The notes beneath the pieces were generated by a model. It saw nothing but the letters and a program-made list of their open reading frames with translations. It was not told where the DNA came from and made no database searches. DNA of 64,000 nt, taken from NCBI GenBank assembly GCA_033002965.1, contig JAURVB010012659.1, forward strand, positions 124,001 to 188,000, given 5' to 3'. The stretch's first letter is position 1. The number at the start of each line of letters is the position of its first letter. Source of the DNA: Piper betle. Lineage: Eukaryota > Streptophyta > Magnoliopsida > Piperales > Piperaceae. The position numbers and the translations under genes were made by a program. Shown here piece by piece: positions 11,056 to 23,600 of this stretch.

Positions 11056-12960
11056 CCTGTAATGACCCGCCCATTCCAAGCCACGAGCCAAGTGTTACTG
11101 TGTCTCATAAATTAATTTTTTATTAATTTTCATGTTTTTAAATAAATCCATAACAATAAATTTAATATACAAATGCTCGGAATAATCTAAGCCCCATGAA
11201 CCGAACCAAAATCTCACTGTCATGCAAACAATCTGGAGAAAAGAATAGTCCAATAATAGAGTCCGCAAGCCGTCTTAACTCTACCCATCCTTCCATGCTC
11301 ATACCTGCGGAAGTAATTATGCGTTAGTGATAAAAACACTAAATTGTATAATTACAGGAAATAATTAATATATTCCACAACATTTGGATTACATCTAGTG
11401 ATTATGAGCCTATGCTAAGCTCTTAATACGCTAAGAGGGTGGCCGCCCATCCAGCTACAATCCCATGTATGCGCCCACACGCTACGTGGCCCTTGGCATG
11501 TAGTTACTGATATTTACCATTAACTCACCCTCTCGGTATTACACGTGCATAATGAGCTATCTTGCACCACTCGCCCTGTCACCCTTTCGGCATGGGGGCA
11601 GGTATTTAATCTTTCATGGGGTTTTGCCCTATGTCGGACTGAGTCAATTCATTGACCCTGGTTGCTCTCGGCGCATGGTGGTCGAATATGAACTTAAGTC
11701 GCCCAAGACTCCCTCATAGTAATTTTAATTGAGGGTGCTACCCTTTGTCGGATTGAGCCAATTTTTTACCCTGATTGTGCTCGGCATATGGTGATCGAAT
11801 GTGGAATCAGGCTGACCAAGACTCCCAAATTGAAATATATAATATTTCATGTAATTATACAGACCTGAAATTTGATGAGGCGCCCGCAACTACGACACAT
11901 GATCCTAATATTATTGAAATTTCTCTAAAGCCAAATGTCCTCACAAACTATCTAGATGATATTTCATTTAACATCAGAATTCTTCCCTTTATATAGAAGA
12001 ATATGTGTAGAATTCAAGAAGTCACTACATTAAATTTTATAAATATGTGTGGAATTCAAAAAGTCATTTGTGTGATAACGTAAAGTCAAAAAGTAATTAT
12101 TAAGTTAATATGAATGGATGTTAAATCCTAAAAATATTATAAATATCATTATACCGAGATGCTAAAGGTCAAAATCAATAATTTATAATATTAATTTTTT
12201 CAAGAATTAATTTAATTAAATAATATTTACGGTTCATTCTAAGATTTACAAAACTCTAAATAAAATAACCTAATTATTTTTTTCAGGGTTTTATAGCACC
12301 ACCCTCAGCCCCTCTATTTTACCGCCCCAACCCATCACTAGGATCTCACCGTCGGCCGCACTCCCATCACCCCAGCTCCTCCTCTTTCCTTTCCCTTCTT
12401 CCTCTCCCTATTTCCTTCGTCCTTTCCCAGCCCTAGCCAACTTCCATCTTGCCCATTTTCGGTAGCCCCTTCATCTTTATGTCGTCGCTGCCATGACCAG
12501 CACCACTGGTTGGACCCCTTTCACCATCCCAACACGACCTCACCCAACCACCCTTCTCCTTCCTTTCCCCCACTTCCAACTAGTCAAGCCTTGTCGATGC
12601 CCTAGCCGATTGTGCTATACACTGCCGCCTTGAGATTGCACTGCTGGCCAGGCCTTTCAGTGGGACATCCTCCTTCTGGCCATCGCCATCTCACCAGACC
12701 CTCCTCCTTCCTCCTCACCCCTCACAGCTTAGCCTTTCCATGTACCTAGCTAGGCCTCCTAGTTGAGCTGGTTTGTGTACACCCAGCGCCCTGCCACCAT
12801 TGATGTCGGCCAGTCATAGATCGACTAAGCACCACCTCAGCTAGGCCTCCTCACACTGGATCAAGTGCCCTAACCTAGCCTTACCGAATTCTCCTTGGTC
12901 GGATCGTAGCCATGCTGACGGTAGCTGTGGCCTTTGCCGTCATCGCCGTTTTTGGCACTA
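11056..12960 (-). mobile_element. LTR-like repeat, copy A
   Basis: This begins TGTAATGACCCGCC, the inverse of an LTR end in TTACA. It then shows blocks in the same order as copy B at 15096: a TGCGGAAGTAATTATGCG block (11306; TGCGGAGGCAATTCCGCG in B), a GTCGGACTGAGTCAATTC block near 11632, an AT-rich stretch, and a GC-rich, C-biased stretch at 12290-12960. Shared block order at two sites indicates one repeat family, probably long LTRs. No PBS was found beside it. Confidence 0.45.
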
Positions 12961-12999
12961 GCATTAGGTATATTATATCACTGATTTGATTTTGTGATT

Positions 13000-15095
13000 T
13001 TCATTTTATGATCATGAATGTTATTGCATGTTTAATTTGTGAAAAACTTGTATATTTTCGAGAATTACGAAAATAGGAAAATATGAATATATGTTTAGAT
13101 TATTTTCCAAATTGTATAAGTTGTTTATTAGATGATCATGGTATTAATTATATGATTTGAAATATATAGATTAACATGATATCAACAATAAGTAATTGAT
13201 AACATTGTGCTTGAATGATGAGTAGAACCACTAGGTTTTCCCTTATTCAAACATTTGTTGATTAAATCACTTTGACAATTGTTATAGACTTAAACTCTAG
13301 ACATGTCTAAATGGTTAGGGGTAGTAACAGTTATAGTGTAGTCTGTATGAATAAGTGAATTTTGGAATTTTTGAGTTGCTTGCTTTGGTGTGAGTAATGA
13401 TAGTGAATGATATTGTTTCATGTCTCAATTAGTAGTTATGCACCAATTGCCAGGTTGGGATTAAGAAGAAGTGACTTGATTTTTATGGATGTAATTAGTT
13501 CATCGTGATTTTTCAGGTTATGTAGTGATAACGCTTATTTAATGATCTTACATTTCTTGATGTCTTCGTTTTTGTTAGATGTTGGTGATCATATATACTT
13601 ATGTATCACATTCATGCATCATATAGTTAGAATTGGGCATTAGTATTATTTAGTTGTGATGTATAGGTACGAAGTAGAAACTCGCTACCTACGTGTGTGG
13701 CCTCACTTGGAGATTCTACCAGATCCGTTTAGGACTTGTCCCTTGTTTTTCGCTTTACTCAGTGTGATTTGATTTATTATTTTAATGATGTGTTAAGTGG
13801 TGTTTTATCAGATCCCACTTAACTCAGGTCATTTCGTTGAATAGTTTTCCTGATTAATAACCCTATAAGATGAGATCCCTCAAGTCTAATTTTGAAAATA
13901 ATGTCTACCACAAGTTTCCTTCGGGCCTATTATGTAAATCCCTTCCTACGCCTATAGGCGGTTTTCAGTGAGATGAGAGATAGTGAAACATACTCACACA
14001 TACCATGAGCGAGTGCACATGCTAGTCACAGTGGACTCTGGATTAGTGAGAGAGTTATTCCATTCTAGTGGGATCCTAACAACTCTATGTTTTGAGTTCC
14101 TTACACCTTGAGAAACGTGGAGGTTTATGGGACATGTGGTTCAAAGGGTAATGAAGGTGTCTGCCTGAAACTATTCGGCCTTCGTGCTTAGGGCCAGGAG
14201 ATATATGGAGGACAAAAGAGGATGCCATCAAGTCAGTAACCCGGTGGCTCCCCACTAGATGCCCTTCAAGGAGTTGAGCAGAAGATATAAAAATATTTTT
14301 TTTCACATGAGAGTTAGCTATCATGACCAGTTTGAAATAGTTATATTTTAGATCAGTAACACTCGTTACTAATCTATTTTTATTATATATATAGGTGAGG
14401 ATCAAGAGAGGGATGTGTCAGCCTAGACAAAGGAGTAGTGATGTCTCTTGCACACACATGTGAGATGATAAAATATTTAGTATTTCTGATTATGATATTG
14501 TGATAGTGAAATTGATGTATGACATGCTATATGTATTGTTAATAGAACTGATATCAATGACATGATGGGAACTCTATTTAGGAGATATGTACATGTTGAT
14601 TATGTTAAGCAAGTAGGCCAAGACCCAAGTTTGAGAGAATTATACGGTTCAAGAATGCTTGTTTTGTTGTTTAACTAAATTGTTATGTAAGTAGTTACAG
14701 ATGTTTTATTATATATACACTATTTGAAAGGGTGGCCCCTTATTACACTTTTAGGGGATACTCTGTCCATTTTATTTAGAAATTATATTGATTTTTATCA
14801 TGATTATTTTTTAGTGTGAATTGTTTGTCTTGTAATTCACGTAGTAACTAGTTAGGGTTCCTTACATCTAATGCATGAATAACGATATTTATCTTTCATC
14901 TTAAGATGTCAAGAGTAGATCCATTTGGATTAGGTTCGGGTTGGCCAACATAATCAGGTGACCCATAATATTCCAATTTGGTTCAAGAGTGAACCGGATT
15001 TGGGGTGGTACATAACCACTTTTGAAGAAATTACTTAGCCGATTAGTTTATACTTTGGGCCGGATCTTTATGGTGGTTGTGGAAACCACACAGAG
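13000..15095 (+). mobile_element. LTR-derived sequence, plus orientation
   Basis: The 13660-13970 segment is the partner of the inverted copy at 9835-10137. The last 130 bp (GGTGGTACATAACC, then GAAGAAATTACTTAGCC and ACTTTGGGCCGGATC) resemble the 3' part of the TRIM LTR family at 45.5 kb, so it looks like the end of an LTR lying on the plus strand. I see no coding domain, and the left boundary is not defined. Confidence 0.4.
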
Positions 15096-17726
15096 TGTAA
15101 CGACCCGCCATTTGTCACAACATTGTGGGCCTAGCTGGCAAGGTGTTACTCAAAATTTAAGCAAATATGTCTAACATTTTTTTAAACAAAAACATATATA
15201 AAGATCCCACAGTCTTGGACCGTTTCCCAGTAGCCACACTTATTTCTCAAATAGTAAAAAAAAGGAGTCCTCATATTTATTTTGCTCCATGCTCTGGTTG
15301 TCAATCACCTAATCTCGTATCTGCACACCTGCGGAGGCAATTCCGCGTTAGTGATTACAACACTAAGTAGTATAATAGATAAAACAAAACAAGTACATTC
15401 CACTATTTCCTTAAGTTTATTTTAATATGCGGTGGAGCGATTCCGCTGTACTCCAAAACAATGCGGAGGAGGTATCCGCTGTGATCCGCACACCCCGGCC
15501 GTAGCCCTTTTGTGGGGAGGCTACCACTACCGTCTCCAGTGCCAGTGCCTCACACACCCCGGCCGTAGCCTTTTTGTGGGGTAGCTATCACTGCACTCAG
15601 GTGATTGCTGCGCCCCGTTTGTGGGGAAGCTCTCACTACCAATTCTAGTGCCAGTGCCTCGCACACCCCGGCCGTAGCCTTTTATGGGGAGGCTATCACT
15701 GCACTCCGGTGCCAGTGCCTTGCACACCCCGGCCGTAGCCTTTTTATGGGAGGCTATCACTGCACTCAGGTGATTGCTATGCCCCGTTTGTGGGGAAGCT
15801 CTCACTGCCAACTCTAGTGCCAGTGCCTCACACACCCCGGCCGTAGCCTTTTTATGGGGCGGCTATCACTGCACTCCAGTGCCAGTGCCTTGCACACCTC
15901 GGCCGTAGCCTTTTTATGGGGAGGCTATCACTGCACTCCAGTGCGATGGAGGAATCGTTGTGCCTCACTCACCCCGGCCGTAGCCTTTTTATGGGGCGGC
16001 TATCACTACTCCAAAACAATGTCGATGCATTACACAATTTACGCACATAATACGACCCAGTGTCGGATTGAGTCAATTCTTTGACCCCGGTTGCACTCGG
16101 TGCATGGTGGTCGAATCTAGGCTCAGGCCAACCTAGGCTACCAACAAGGAAAGTACGATGTTCTACCTATTATACGTACCTGACTTGTGATTTTGTCTGA
16201 CTATGATCCGTTAACCCTAATCTGAATAAGGGCATAAAATTATACATTAGTATAATTTTATTTTGCATGAACCTACATGCAACTACATGACTAATATACT
16301 ATCAATTTTAAATGATGTAATTAGTTCATGTTAGTCTTTATTTCTTATTAAATTTTCAGCAATTCTAATGATAATTAATTATTAATTATCCCCATCCAAA
16401 TCCCCATTATCTAATTGATAATTCAATTATTAACATATCCCATACTTTAGTCTTTTGTATTTACCTTATATTCTAACTCAACCGCATCGAGTTCTCCTAT
16501 ATTGACCTGGTTGCCATCCCACTTTAACAATTCATTTAACGACCCCAAAGCTCCCAGCTTTATTGTAATCAACTAGCAAAAGCCGGTATTTTCACCATGC
16601 ATGGCGACCAACCAGTAATGTGGCGGCCTCCATTTGCTGCTATGGCGTCACCAAATTGGCCACCACATGGCAACCCTCAACTAGTCCTTGGTGACCCCAT
16701 CCTGGCCACCCAAACAGCAACCCTGACCAGACCCATGGCGACTATTCTAGTCAGCCACATAAACAGCACCCGACCAGCCCGTCTTCTTTTCCTTCCACCC
16801 AATCTCAGACCCCATCTTCTATCTACCCCACTAATCTGATTGGAAAAACACCAAAGATCCAACCTTTATCCGCTGCTGTCTCATGGAACTCGGACTACAC
16901 CCTACATGGGGACCTTAATTTCACCATTCATGGTGGCCGACCAGCAGCCATGGCGACCATGTCCTGCCCCATCAAGGTGACGACCAGCACCACCCCAAGT
17001 GACGACCAGTCTGCCCTTTCCATGGTGGATCCACATCTGGCCAGCAACACCACCCAATCAACACCAACCTGGTCTCCCTACACGTCCTGATTTACATCTC
17101 TCCCCGCCGGTCTGACTCGGCCACCCAAGGCGACTCCGTCCGGCCAGCAGCACCGCTGGGAACACTCCCTACTTCCAGCACGTCAACCCTACTCACAAGG
17201 ATGGAGGATGGTGTTGTTGCTGCTGCAAAAACAGCAGGACGTCCTCCTGGTTTTCTTCTTCCCTTGTTGATTTCTCATTTGATTCTTATGTTTAACATGT
17301 TTATGATTTATGCAACATGTGTATGCATGCAACAAAAGAAAAAGAAAGGAAAAGGAATTACCCAAGCGAAGGAGGAAAGCCAGCATCTGTCCAAGGAGGA
17401 GAAAGATGTAGAAGACGCCCTCCCCTTCTCCTTTTACAAAGAATGAAATGACGGCTAGGGTTTGTGGAAATACCCTTTCACCGCAATTCCTTTAATCGGG
17501 TAATTGGGTAATCAATTCAGTTCACTTAACCATTTCACTTAACCTCTTAAACGGGTACATGGTATGATTCACTTAAATGGCTAAATGGATAAATAATGTG
17601 GTCGACTTGACCGATTCAAGTAGAATCGTCCGGTTAGAAATTACTTCTCAATTAACCGAATAATTCATACCTAACCAGCTAACGAAATTTTTTCCCCACA
17701 TTCGATCCCACCGCGTCGAACGTTAT
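15096..17726 (-). mobile_element. LTR-like repeat, copy B, with embedded minisatellite
   Basis: This opens TGTAACGACCCGCC and repeats the block order of copy A: a TGCGGAGGCAATTCCGCG block (15331), then GTCGGATTGAGTCAATTC (16062), an AT-rich stretch, and a GC-rich, C-biased stretch at 16540-17430. Open frames in the GC-rich part show no known domain and lie on both strands. The right boundary is placed at the TA microsatellite only by default. Confidence 0.45.
15487..16010. repeat. GC-rich minisatellite with higher-order structure
   Basis: About nine related units of 49-75 bp share the core CACACCCCGGCCGTAGCC followed by a TTTTTATGGGGAGGCTATC-type segment. Shorter units begin CCCCGTTTGTGGGGAAGC. 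The arrangement long-short-long repeats: the junction GTGATTGCT recurs at 15601 and 15770, giving a higher-order period of about 169 bp. The open frames found here are by-products of the periodicity. Confidence 0.85.
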
Positions 17727-17760
17727 TATATATATATATTTATATATATATATATATATA
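17727..17760. repeat. (TA)n microsatellite
   Basis: A run of alternating T and A with one interruption. Confidence 0.95.
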
Positions 17761-17779
17761 TTCTGGGTCTTCGCACAGA

Positions 17780-18589
17780 GTGTGGAAGCTAACTGTGCTC
17801 GGTTTGAGTTGATTTTGACGCTTGAAAGTATTTGGCCCAAATCTATTCGGGAGATGAAGTTGATGTTGTAGATGCTTGTTGGATGGATTCGGTACCTGAA
17901 ATCAAAGAAAAACTGTTAATTTTGTGAGTGGTGTTAGCTTTATCCCTCAATGCTTTGGTAGTAAGTCTTATAGCTGGTGGTGAGGTTGATAAAATTGAAT
18001 TTGCGGAGGTTGAAGACATCTATCTGCCCTCCTGAGGTTGGTCCATTGTTAGACATTGCAGAGGATGGTCGTATTCTCGTCTCGATGAGTTCTCGGTTGC
18101 AGAACTAGCCCGTTGCACCTAGGCAAGCACTCGTTGCATCATATCCTCCATTCATTGCATCATATCCTCCATTCGTTGCATCCGCTCTTCACTTCAGCTA
18201 AATCTTTCTTCAATAGCTTGATTCTTTACTTGCCCTCCTCTTAGCTGATTTGTTGGCATCAAAAGCACTTGTCCGGCTTTTGATGGTTGGTTCATCTCTT
18301 CATTGCTTCTGATACTTAGGTCTTCTCATCTCAGCATGCTTTTGCTTAGAGTAAATCCTCCTTCATTTCCCTCGTTCAGCACTACTTCGAGATGTTGGAT
18401 TCTTTCATGCACATTTCCCACTATGTGTTGGCTTGTTTCGATGTTTGCTTGAAATTGGCTTTGCCCTCCTTGAGTTGATGTGGATAGATCATCTTCATTA
18501 CCACTCCTTTGTCGTGTTGCATTCCTTATCTCTAGTGTCATTTTGTCTTGCTCTTACAAATCTTCAAACAACATTGCTACCTTCTAATT
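17780..18589 (-). pseudogene. Ty3/gypsy gag remnant
   Basis: Minus-strand translation around 18326-18541 gives a polar, glutamine-rich peptide (RNATRQRSGNEDDLSTSTQG). Near 18130-18190 it shows a duplicated RMQRMEDMMQ segment with a stop codon between the copies. The DNA correlate is a 22-bp tandem repeat (TTGCATCATATCCTCCATTC). Its position directly after a PBS and LTR on the same strand supports a gag leader region. Only the N-terminal part is present. Confidence 0.5.
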
Positions 18590-18610
18590 GGTCCCTAGTA
18601 GAGTCACCAA
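18590..18610 (-). other. primer binding site of the minus-strand gypsy element
   Basis: The minus strand reads TTGGTGACTCTACTAGGGAC, close to the TGGTGACTCCACTGGGGAC-type sites seen next to plant gypsy LTRs. It sits 3 bp from the inferred LTR end. Confidence 0.55.
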
Positions 18611-18613
18611 ATA

Positions 18614-20041
18614 TGTTCGTGTGCGGGATTTCCACTCCTGCGATCACGCTTCGCTTGGTGTTGGGTTAGATGAGTGGGTTCGGTGGGACCAAAGGTGCCC
18701 TTACCCCGCAAAGAAATCGTACAAGTGAAAAGATTAAATAAAAATAAAATGCTGCAAGCGATGAATAAAAACCCAAGATTTTTTACGTGGTTCCTTAGTC
18801 AACTCAAATCCTCAAGTCATTGTGCCTTGATAACCACGAATTCACTATTTCTTCTTTGATTTTACACTTTACACAAAATAGTGAATTTTGTTGCCTTTTA
18901 AATTGATCCACCTTTGATAGATTTAACTCCAATGCCCTATTTAATCATTTTTTTATCCTCAAATCTTTAAAATAACCTTGTCACTGCGTCCGAAGCATCA
19001 AAAAATGGTGGGGTAGCAAGTTTCATCTCGATCTGAGGTCTAAAAAACTTTCAAAAATTTGTGGAGTAATAATAGAATGAACCAAACCATTTATGGTTGG
19101 TTCAGAACGAAAAGTGGACCAGACTAGATGGCATACACAAGCTTCAGGAAATTCTGCATGCGCTTGGCTGCAAGGGGCACATGCTACACCGGCTCAAATC
19201 CAGGCCTTGGCGGCGGGTCAAGGATCTAGTCACGGGCTCGAACAATTTGTGGTCAGCTCTTCATAGTCGCAGACACGACAGCCATAAATGGGCCGAACAG
19301 ACCAATCTTCTCTAGTGGTGCAGTGGCAACTTTGGGGCTCCGCAACATCGTTCCCAATGGCTTTGTCAAGGAGCGACCACCCAGAACGTTAGTTCTCCGA
19401 CTGGTGAGTGGTTTGGCATTGGTGCAGTGGTCTAAGACGGTTGTCGCTGATTGTCAACAATTTCCTTGCAGTCGTGGGCTTCTTCAATGGTGTCTATCGA
19501 CTGAGATCAATAGGCGACTATGATGGAGTCAAGTGGAGGTGTTGGTATGGTCAAAGACAACCTGGGCTGGCCGGGCGGAGACCGAAAACATGACTGCTTG
19601 ATGACACTTCACAACTCTGACCAACAACTTCTTGAAGCTTTTCTAGCAACGGCAGGCTTCTCTGATGGTGGCTCTCAATCAGGGTGTATCGGGGGCACTT
19701 CAAGCTCTAATCTGGTGGGCTTGGGGGTTGTTGGAGGTGCAATTCCCGTAAGGGGCTCTTCCCTTTCCTTCTTCCTCTTACTTCTTTCTTTTCCTCTTCT
19801 CTCTTTATTTTTTAGTGTCGAGCCCCTTTCTTCTCCTTTTGCCATCAGAGGGGTGTGTTTATATAGAGTTTTAAAACTCTTATTTTCCCCAATTAGTTAT
19901 GTATTTTATAACCTAATATCTTCACTAACTTTCTTCTTAATCTTCTTTTTTTCTCCTCTCCATATTGTAGAGTTATTAAGACCAAGTCATCAAGGGTAGG
20001 AGAATGAGACAGATACAAGTTGTTGGACTCAAACACTAGCA
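18614..20041 (-). mobile_element. gypsy-type LTR, about 1.43 kb
   Basis: On the minus strand the segment starts TGCTAGTGTTTGAGTCC and ends ...CACGAACA beside the PBS. A TATATAAA box lies at 19858-19865 on the minus strand inside the LTR, as expected for U3. The open frames along 19097-19999 show no protein domain. A partner LTR to the left was not seen, so the element is truncated. Exact ends are inferred from TG/CA termini without a checked TSD. Confidence 0.5.
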
Positions 20042-20363
20042 GACATGTCAAGTTTGTGCCCACTCCCAGATTTTATGTATATAATTATTTACATATTATT
20101 ATTTATTATTAAAAATTTTAAAGTATAACTTTCTTTGAATTAAAAATCTTTAAAAAATAAATTCTACTTAGTTATTAAAATTTTCTACTTATTAAAATTA
20201 AAATTATTTTAAATATTTGAATGCAACTATATTTTTCTTAAAATCAAATAAATAAATTTTATATATTCTTCATATATATTTTTCAAAATTACAAATACAT
20301 CTCGCGCATGGATGATCTTTAACTAGTTATTATTAAATCGTAAATAGTGCATCCTCCTCCCCT
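20042..20363. other. AT-rich upstream region of the EAF gene
   Basis: Strongly AT-rich with no gene seen. It probably contains distal promoter sequence of the downstream gene. Confidence 0.35.
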
Positions 20364-20398
20364 AATATATTATATATACCCACCGTGGGCTGGGCCCA
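20364..20398 (+). promoter_or_regulatory. putative EAF core promoter: TATA-like stretch and site II motifs
   Basis: An AATATATTATATATA stretch at 20364-20378 is followed by TGGGCT (20386-20391) and TGGGCC (20391-20396), the latter within the palindrome TGGGCCCA. TGGGCY 'site II' elements are known in promoters of plant housekeeping genes and bind TCP-type factors. The ATG follows about 200 bp downstream, leaving a pyrimidine-rich leader. Confidence 0.5.
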
Positions 20399-20601
20399 CG
20401 CGATCAGGTACCTCTTTCATCGGACCGTTGGCACCTCCTGGCATCCTGCCGCTCTATCATCCGGGCCGCCGACCTCCTTAGCCGCCGACGCCGCCGCCGC
20501 CGCCGCGAACATGTCCTGCTCTTGCTCTCCCACCCAAACAAGCCCTCACCAACCATCAAATAGCCCATCTAGCCTGCAATCAAACTCCTTCGCCCGCCAC
20601 C

Positions 20602-23600
20602 ATGGCCAACATCAACAACAACAAGAAGGAGCCCGACACTGCTCCCGCCGCCAATCGGTGGTAACCCCTGACCCTTGGCTCCTCTTTCTCCGATTACTCC
20701 TCCAAGTTCTGCACTTTGCGCTGTATGCCCTCCTTTTCCTATCAATCTATTTCCCAAATTTAATATTTGAGATTGATTGGATCGTTACCTATTCTTATGG
20801 GCTTGATTATTTTTGTCAAAATGAGAGAGAATCTTTTGGAGAAATTGAGTTATTTTTGTTGATTGTGTTCAATTAGTAAGAATCATTTGCTTGAAGATCT
20901 TTTGTTGAGAAAATCTTTTGGAGGAATTGAGTTTTTTTTTGTTGTTTATGGGCTTGTCTTCATTAAGCTCCTTTATGGTTGTACAATTAGTGAAGTGTGG
21001 TAGGTATTTTGAGCTTTCTTGTTATTTGTGAATACAATTTGTTGGGTGGAGAAAAAAGTTTTTATGTATGATAATCCACCAATTGGATGTAGCAAACCAG
21101 TTATCTTGCCTGTGTGCACTTAGCTGTTTTATGGATCTACAATTAATAAATTGTGGTTGGCAGTTTTATCTTTTCTGTTGATTGTAACACAATTTGTTTA
21201 AAAAAATTGATATAAACAATTGGTGACTCATCTGATGGTTTCTTTTGAACTTACAGATGAGTTCAAACCGGCATCCATTGATAAAAGTCAACCTGGTTCC
21301 TTTCATAAAAATAAAGACAATAGAGTTACTGTAGACTTTCAAAATAACCAGCCTGGGAAACCAAAAGTCACGTTTGATGGCACTGCAGAGGATTACAAGG
21401 ATAATGACGCAGTTCTGTTTTTCGATGGGGAGACATTCCGGTTGGAGAGATTGCATCGTGCAGTCAAGAGATTGCGGCATGTTAGGGTCCCTGGCGAATC
21501 TGCTACTTCGACTTCGATTCCAGCTGCCTTCTCTAATGCCATACCAGCTACTGAATCCCGATCACCACCATTAGGGAAGGTGGCGAAACCACAGCCATTC
21601 AATAAACCTATAATTCACGCTATGCCTGTGAGTTACATTTTCTTAAATTTATGATTCAGTCTTTTTCTCTTGATGCTGTAAATCGATGCTTGTGTCATCA
21701 GCGTACTGTCCTACATGTATCTCACCCTTTGTTTTTTTATTTTTGTGCTATCGTTTACTGCATAATTATTACTTCGAAAATGACCAATCAAGTGAAGTAA
21801 TAAAAATGATTCTTACTAATTTGCTTGGAACTTAATACTCTCAAACATGTATGGAAAAAATGTTTCACAAAATTCTTATAACCATTGGATGCTTTCGTTT
21901 TTCATTGAAAATATCTGTACATTGTAGTGTTTTTGGTTGGATAAAATTATAGTCAAAATTGGTACAAGCTGTAATTTTTCTCACGTTCAGTGAATTTGAT
22001 TTTAGGATTTCATGTAAAACAGTAGGTGCAGTATTACTTTTAAACGAGCAAATAAAAGACACTAACTTTGGGAGGCTCTTAACGCCCTTAACTAACGAAT
22101 CTTAAACTGGTTTACTATTTTCATTGGCCTCAATTGGATGCCTTATGTAACAAAAAAGGATGGGATAAGCTGAACACTCTCTGATCTGACAACTTGCTAA
22201 AATGTTATGGAAATAGATTTTCTAAAGTTGCAAATAAATTTAGCCCATGAGAGTATAGTGGGGTCATAAGTAATTACTTGTCTGCTAAAAAATTTCTAAA
22301 TATGCTCTTGAGCTACATAAATTCTGTTGTGGGTAATATTGCAATGTTGTGTTTCTGCACTAGAATGTATCGTGCTTGCTCGGTGTAACTTGCTTGGTTA
22401 GCAACGTTTAAGTGCTGTGCTCCTGAGGCCACTGTGTTGGAAGGATTTAGTTTATTGTAAAAAATGTATATTTCAGGTGGAGATAGAAAAGATTGATGTT
22501 GGCAAACCAGAGAGCTCAGGTTTGATATTTTTTATTCCCTTCCAAATTTGAACTGATTACACTTGCTGAACCATGAAGGATCATTCTAAACGAGAACTTG
22601 TTAATTCGATTTACATCATTCAAAATATTTCAGTTATATGTGATTAATATTCACGCTTAAAAGCGTCTAAGCGTATTTATGATTAAAAGCACTTTCAATA
22701 GTTGGACACAATAGTTTGCCATATCAAAAAGCTTTAGCATGTAAAATTTTACCTTATTATAAAAAAAGTTGGACACAAAGATGCAAGTTTTGCATTAGCA
22801 TGTAGGTTTGATGCAACTCACATCAAATGTTGCCTGCTTCTTTATTGTCTAAGATGATTATCTTTTGGATCTTGATCTTTACAGCATTTATTCTCCAAAA
22901 TAAGCTATGAAGTGGAATATCATATATTAAATTTGTTTGCCAATGTCCCAAAGCTATTGGAATTTTAATTTACGATTCATTCTTGCTAATCTAGAAGAAA
23001 CCATCGTTAGATTACATAGGTATTGTTAGAAAACCTTGAAAGGGAACATGTACCGTCTGTATCTTCTAGAAAATGAGACCATGAATACTCTTCCACAATG
23101 AATGATATTTCAGATAGACTAGTAACTTTGGCTGGATGAAATAAATAAGTGAAAACATATAGAATAGTAAGCAAAATGTGGTGACACGCAGATGGTTGAG
23201 GGTGGGAGTGAGGTGGAGGATCGGACATGCAGAGCAGCAACTTATGTTGCCTGGCATCAGGGCTTGGAAAGAACTGCTACAGATTGAGAACACAATTTTA
23301 AAATTGTTTTTTGGTGGCTATTTGAGTGCAGGGTACCGCAGAGATTGGTTTATTGCAAAAAATCCATGTCTGCAAGTCATGTTACTCTGGTGTTTTCACA
23401 CTTGGTCCTTTTTCTAGTTGTATATTTACATAAATAAATAAAACTAGAAGAAAGAGAGGAAATCATTTTAGTGTGTACTCAGATAGGCACAAGCTTCTTT
23501 CTTTAGACTTGTAGAGATTGTCATAGGCACCCGTACAATTTTTTTTAAAAAATATATAAATGTCTAGTGCTAAGATTGTAAGTAGTTTATTTGCTAACTG

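Noticed and set aside
15487..16010. Regularly repeated units considered as a CRISPR-like array
   Set aside because: The units vary in length, have no unique spacers and lie in a plant LTR-like repeat; it is a minisatellite.
16597..17446. Possible small genes in a GC-rich stretch
   Set aside because: Frames on both strands, no homology recognised, and the block recurs in the related repeat at 12.3-12.96 kb without keeping the frames.
20385..20876. 163-residue plus-strand frame overlapping EAF exon 1
   Set aside because: It is out of frame with the EAF domain, runs into the intron and has no motif.
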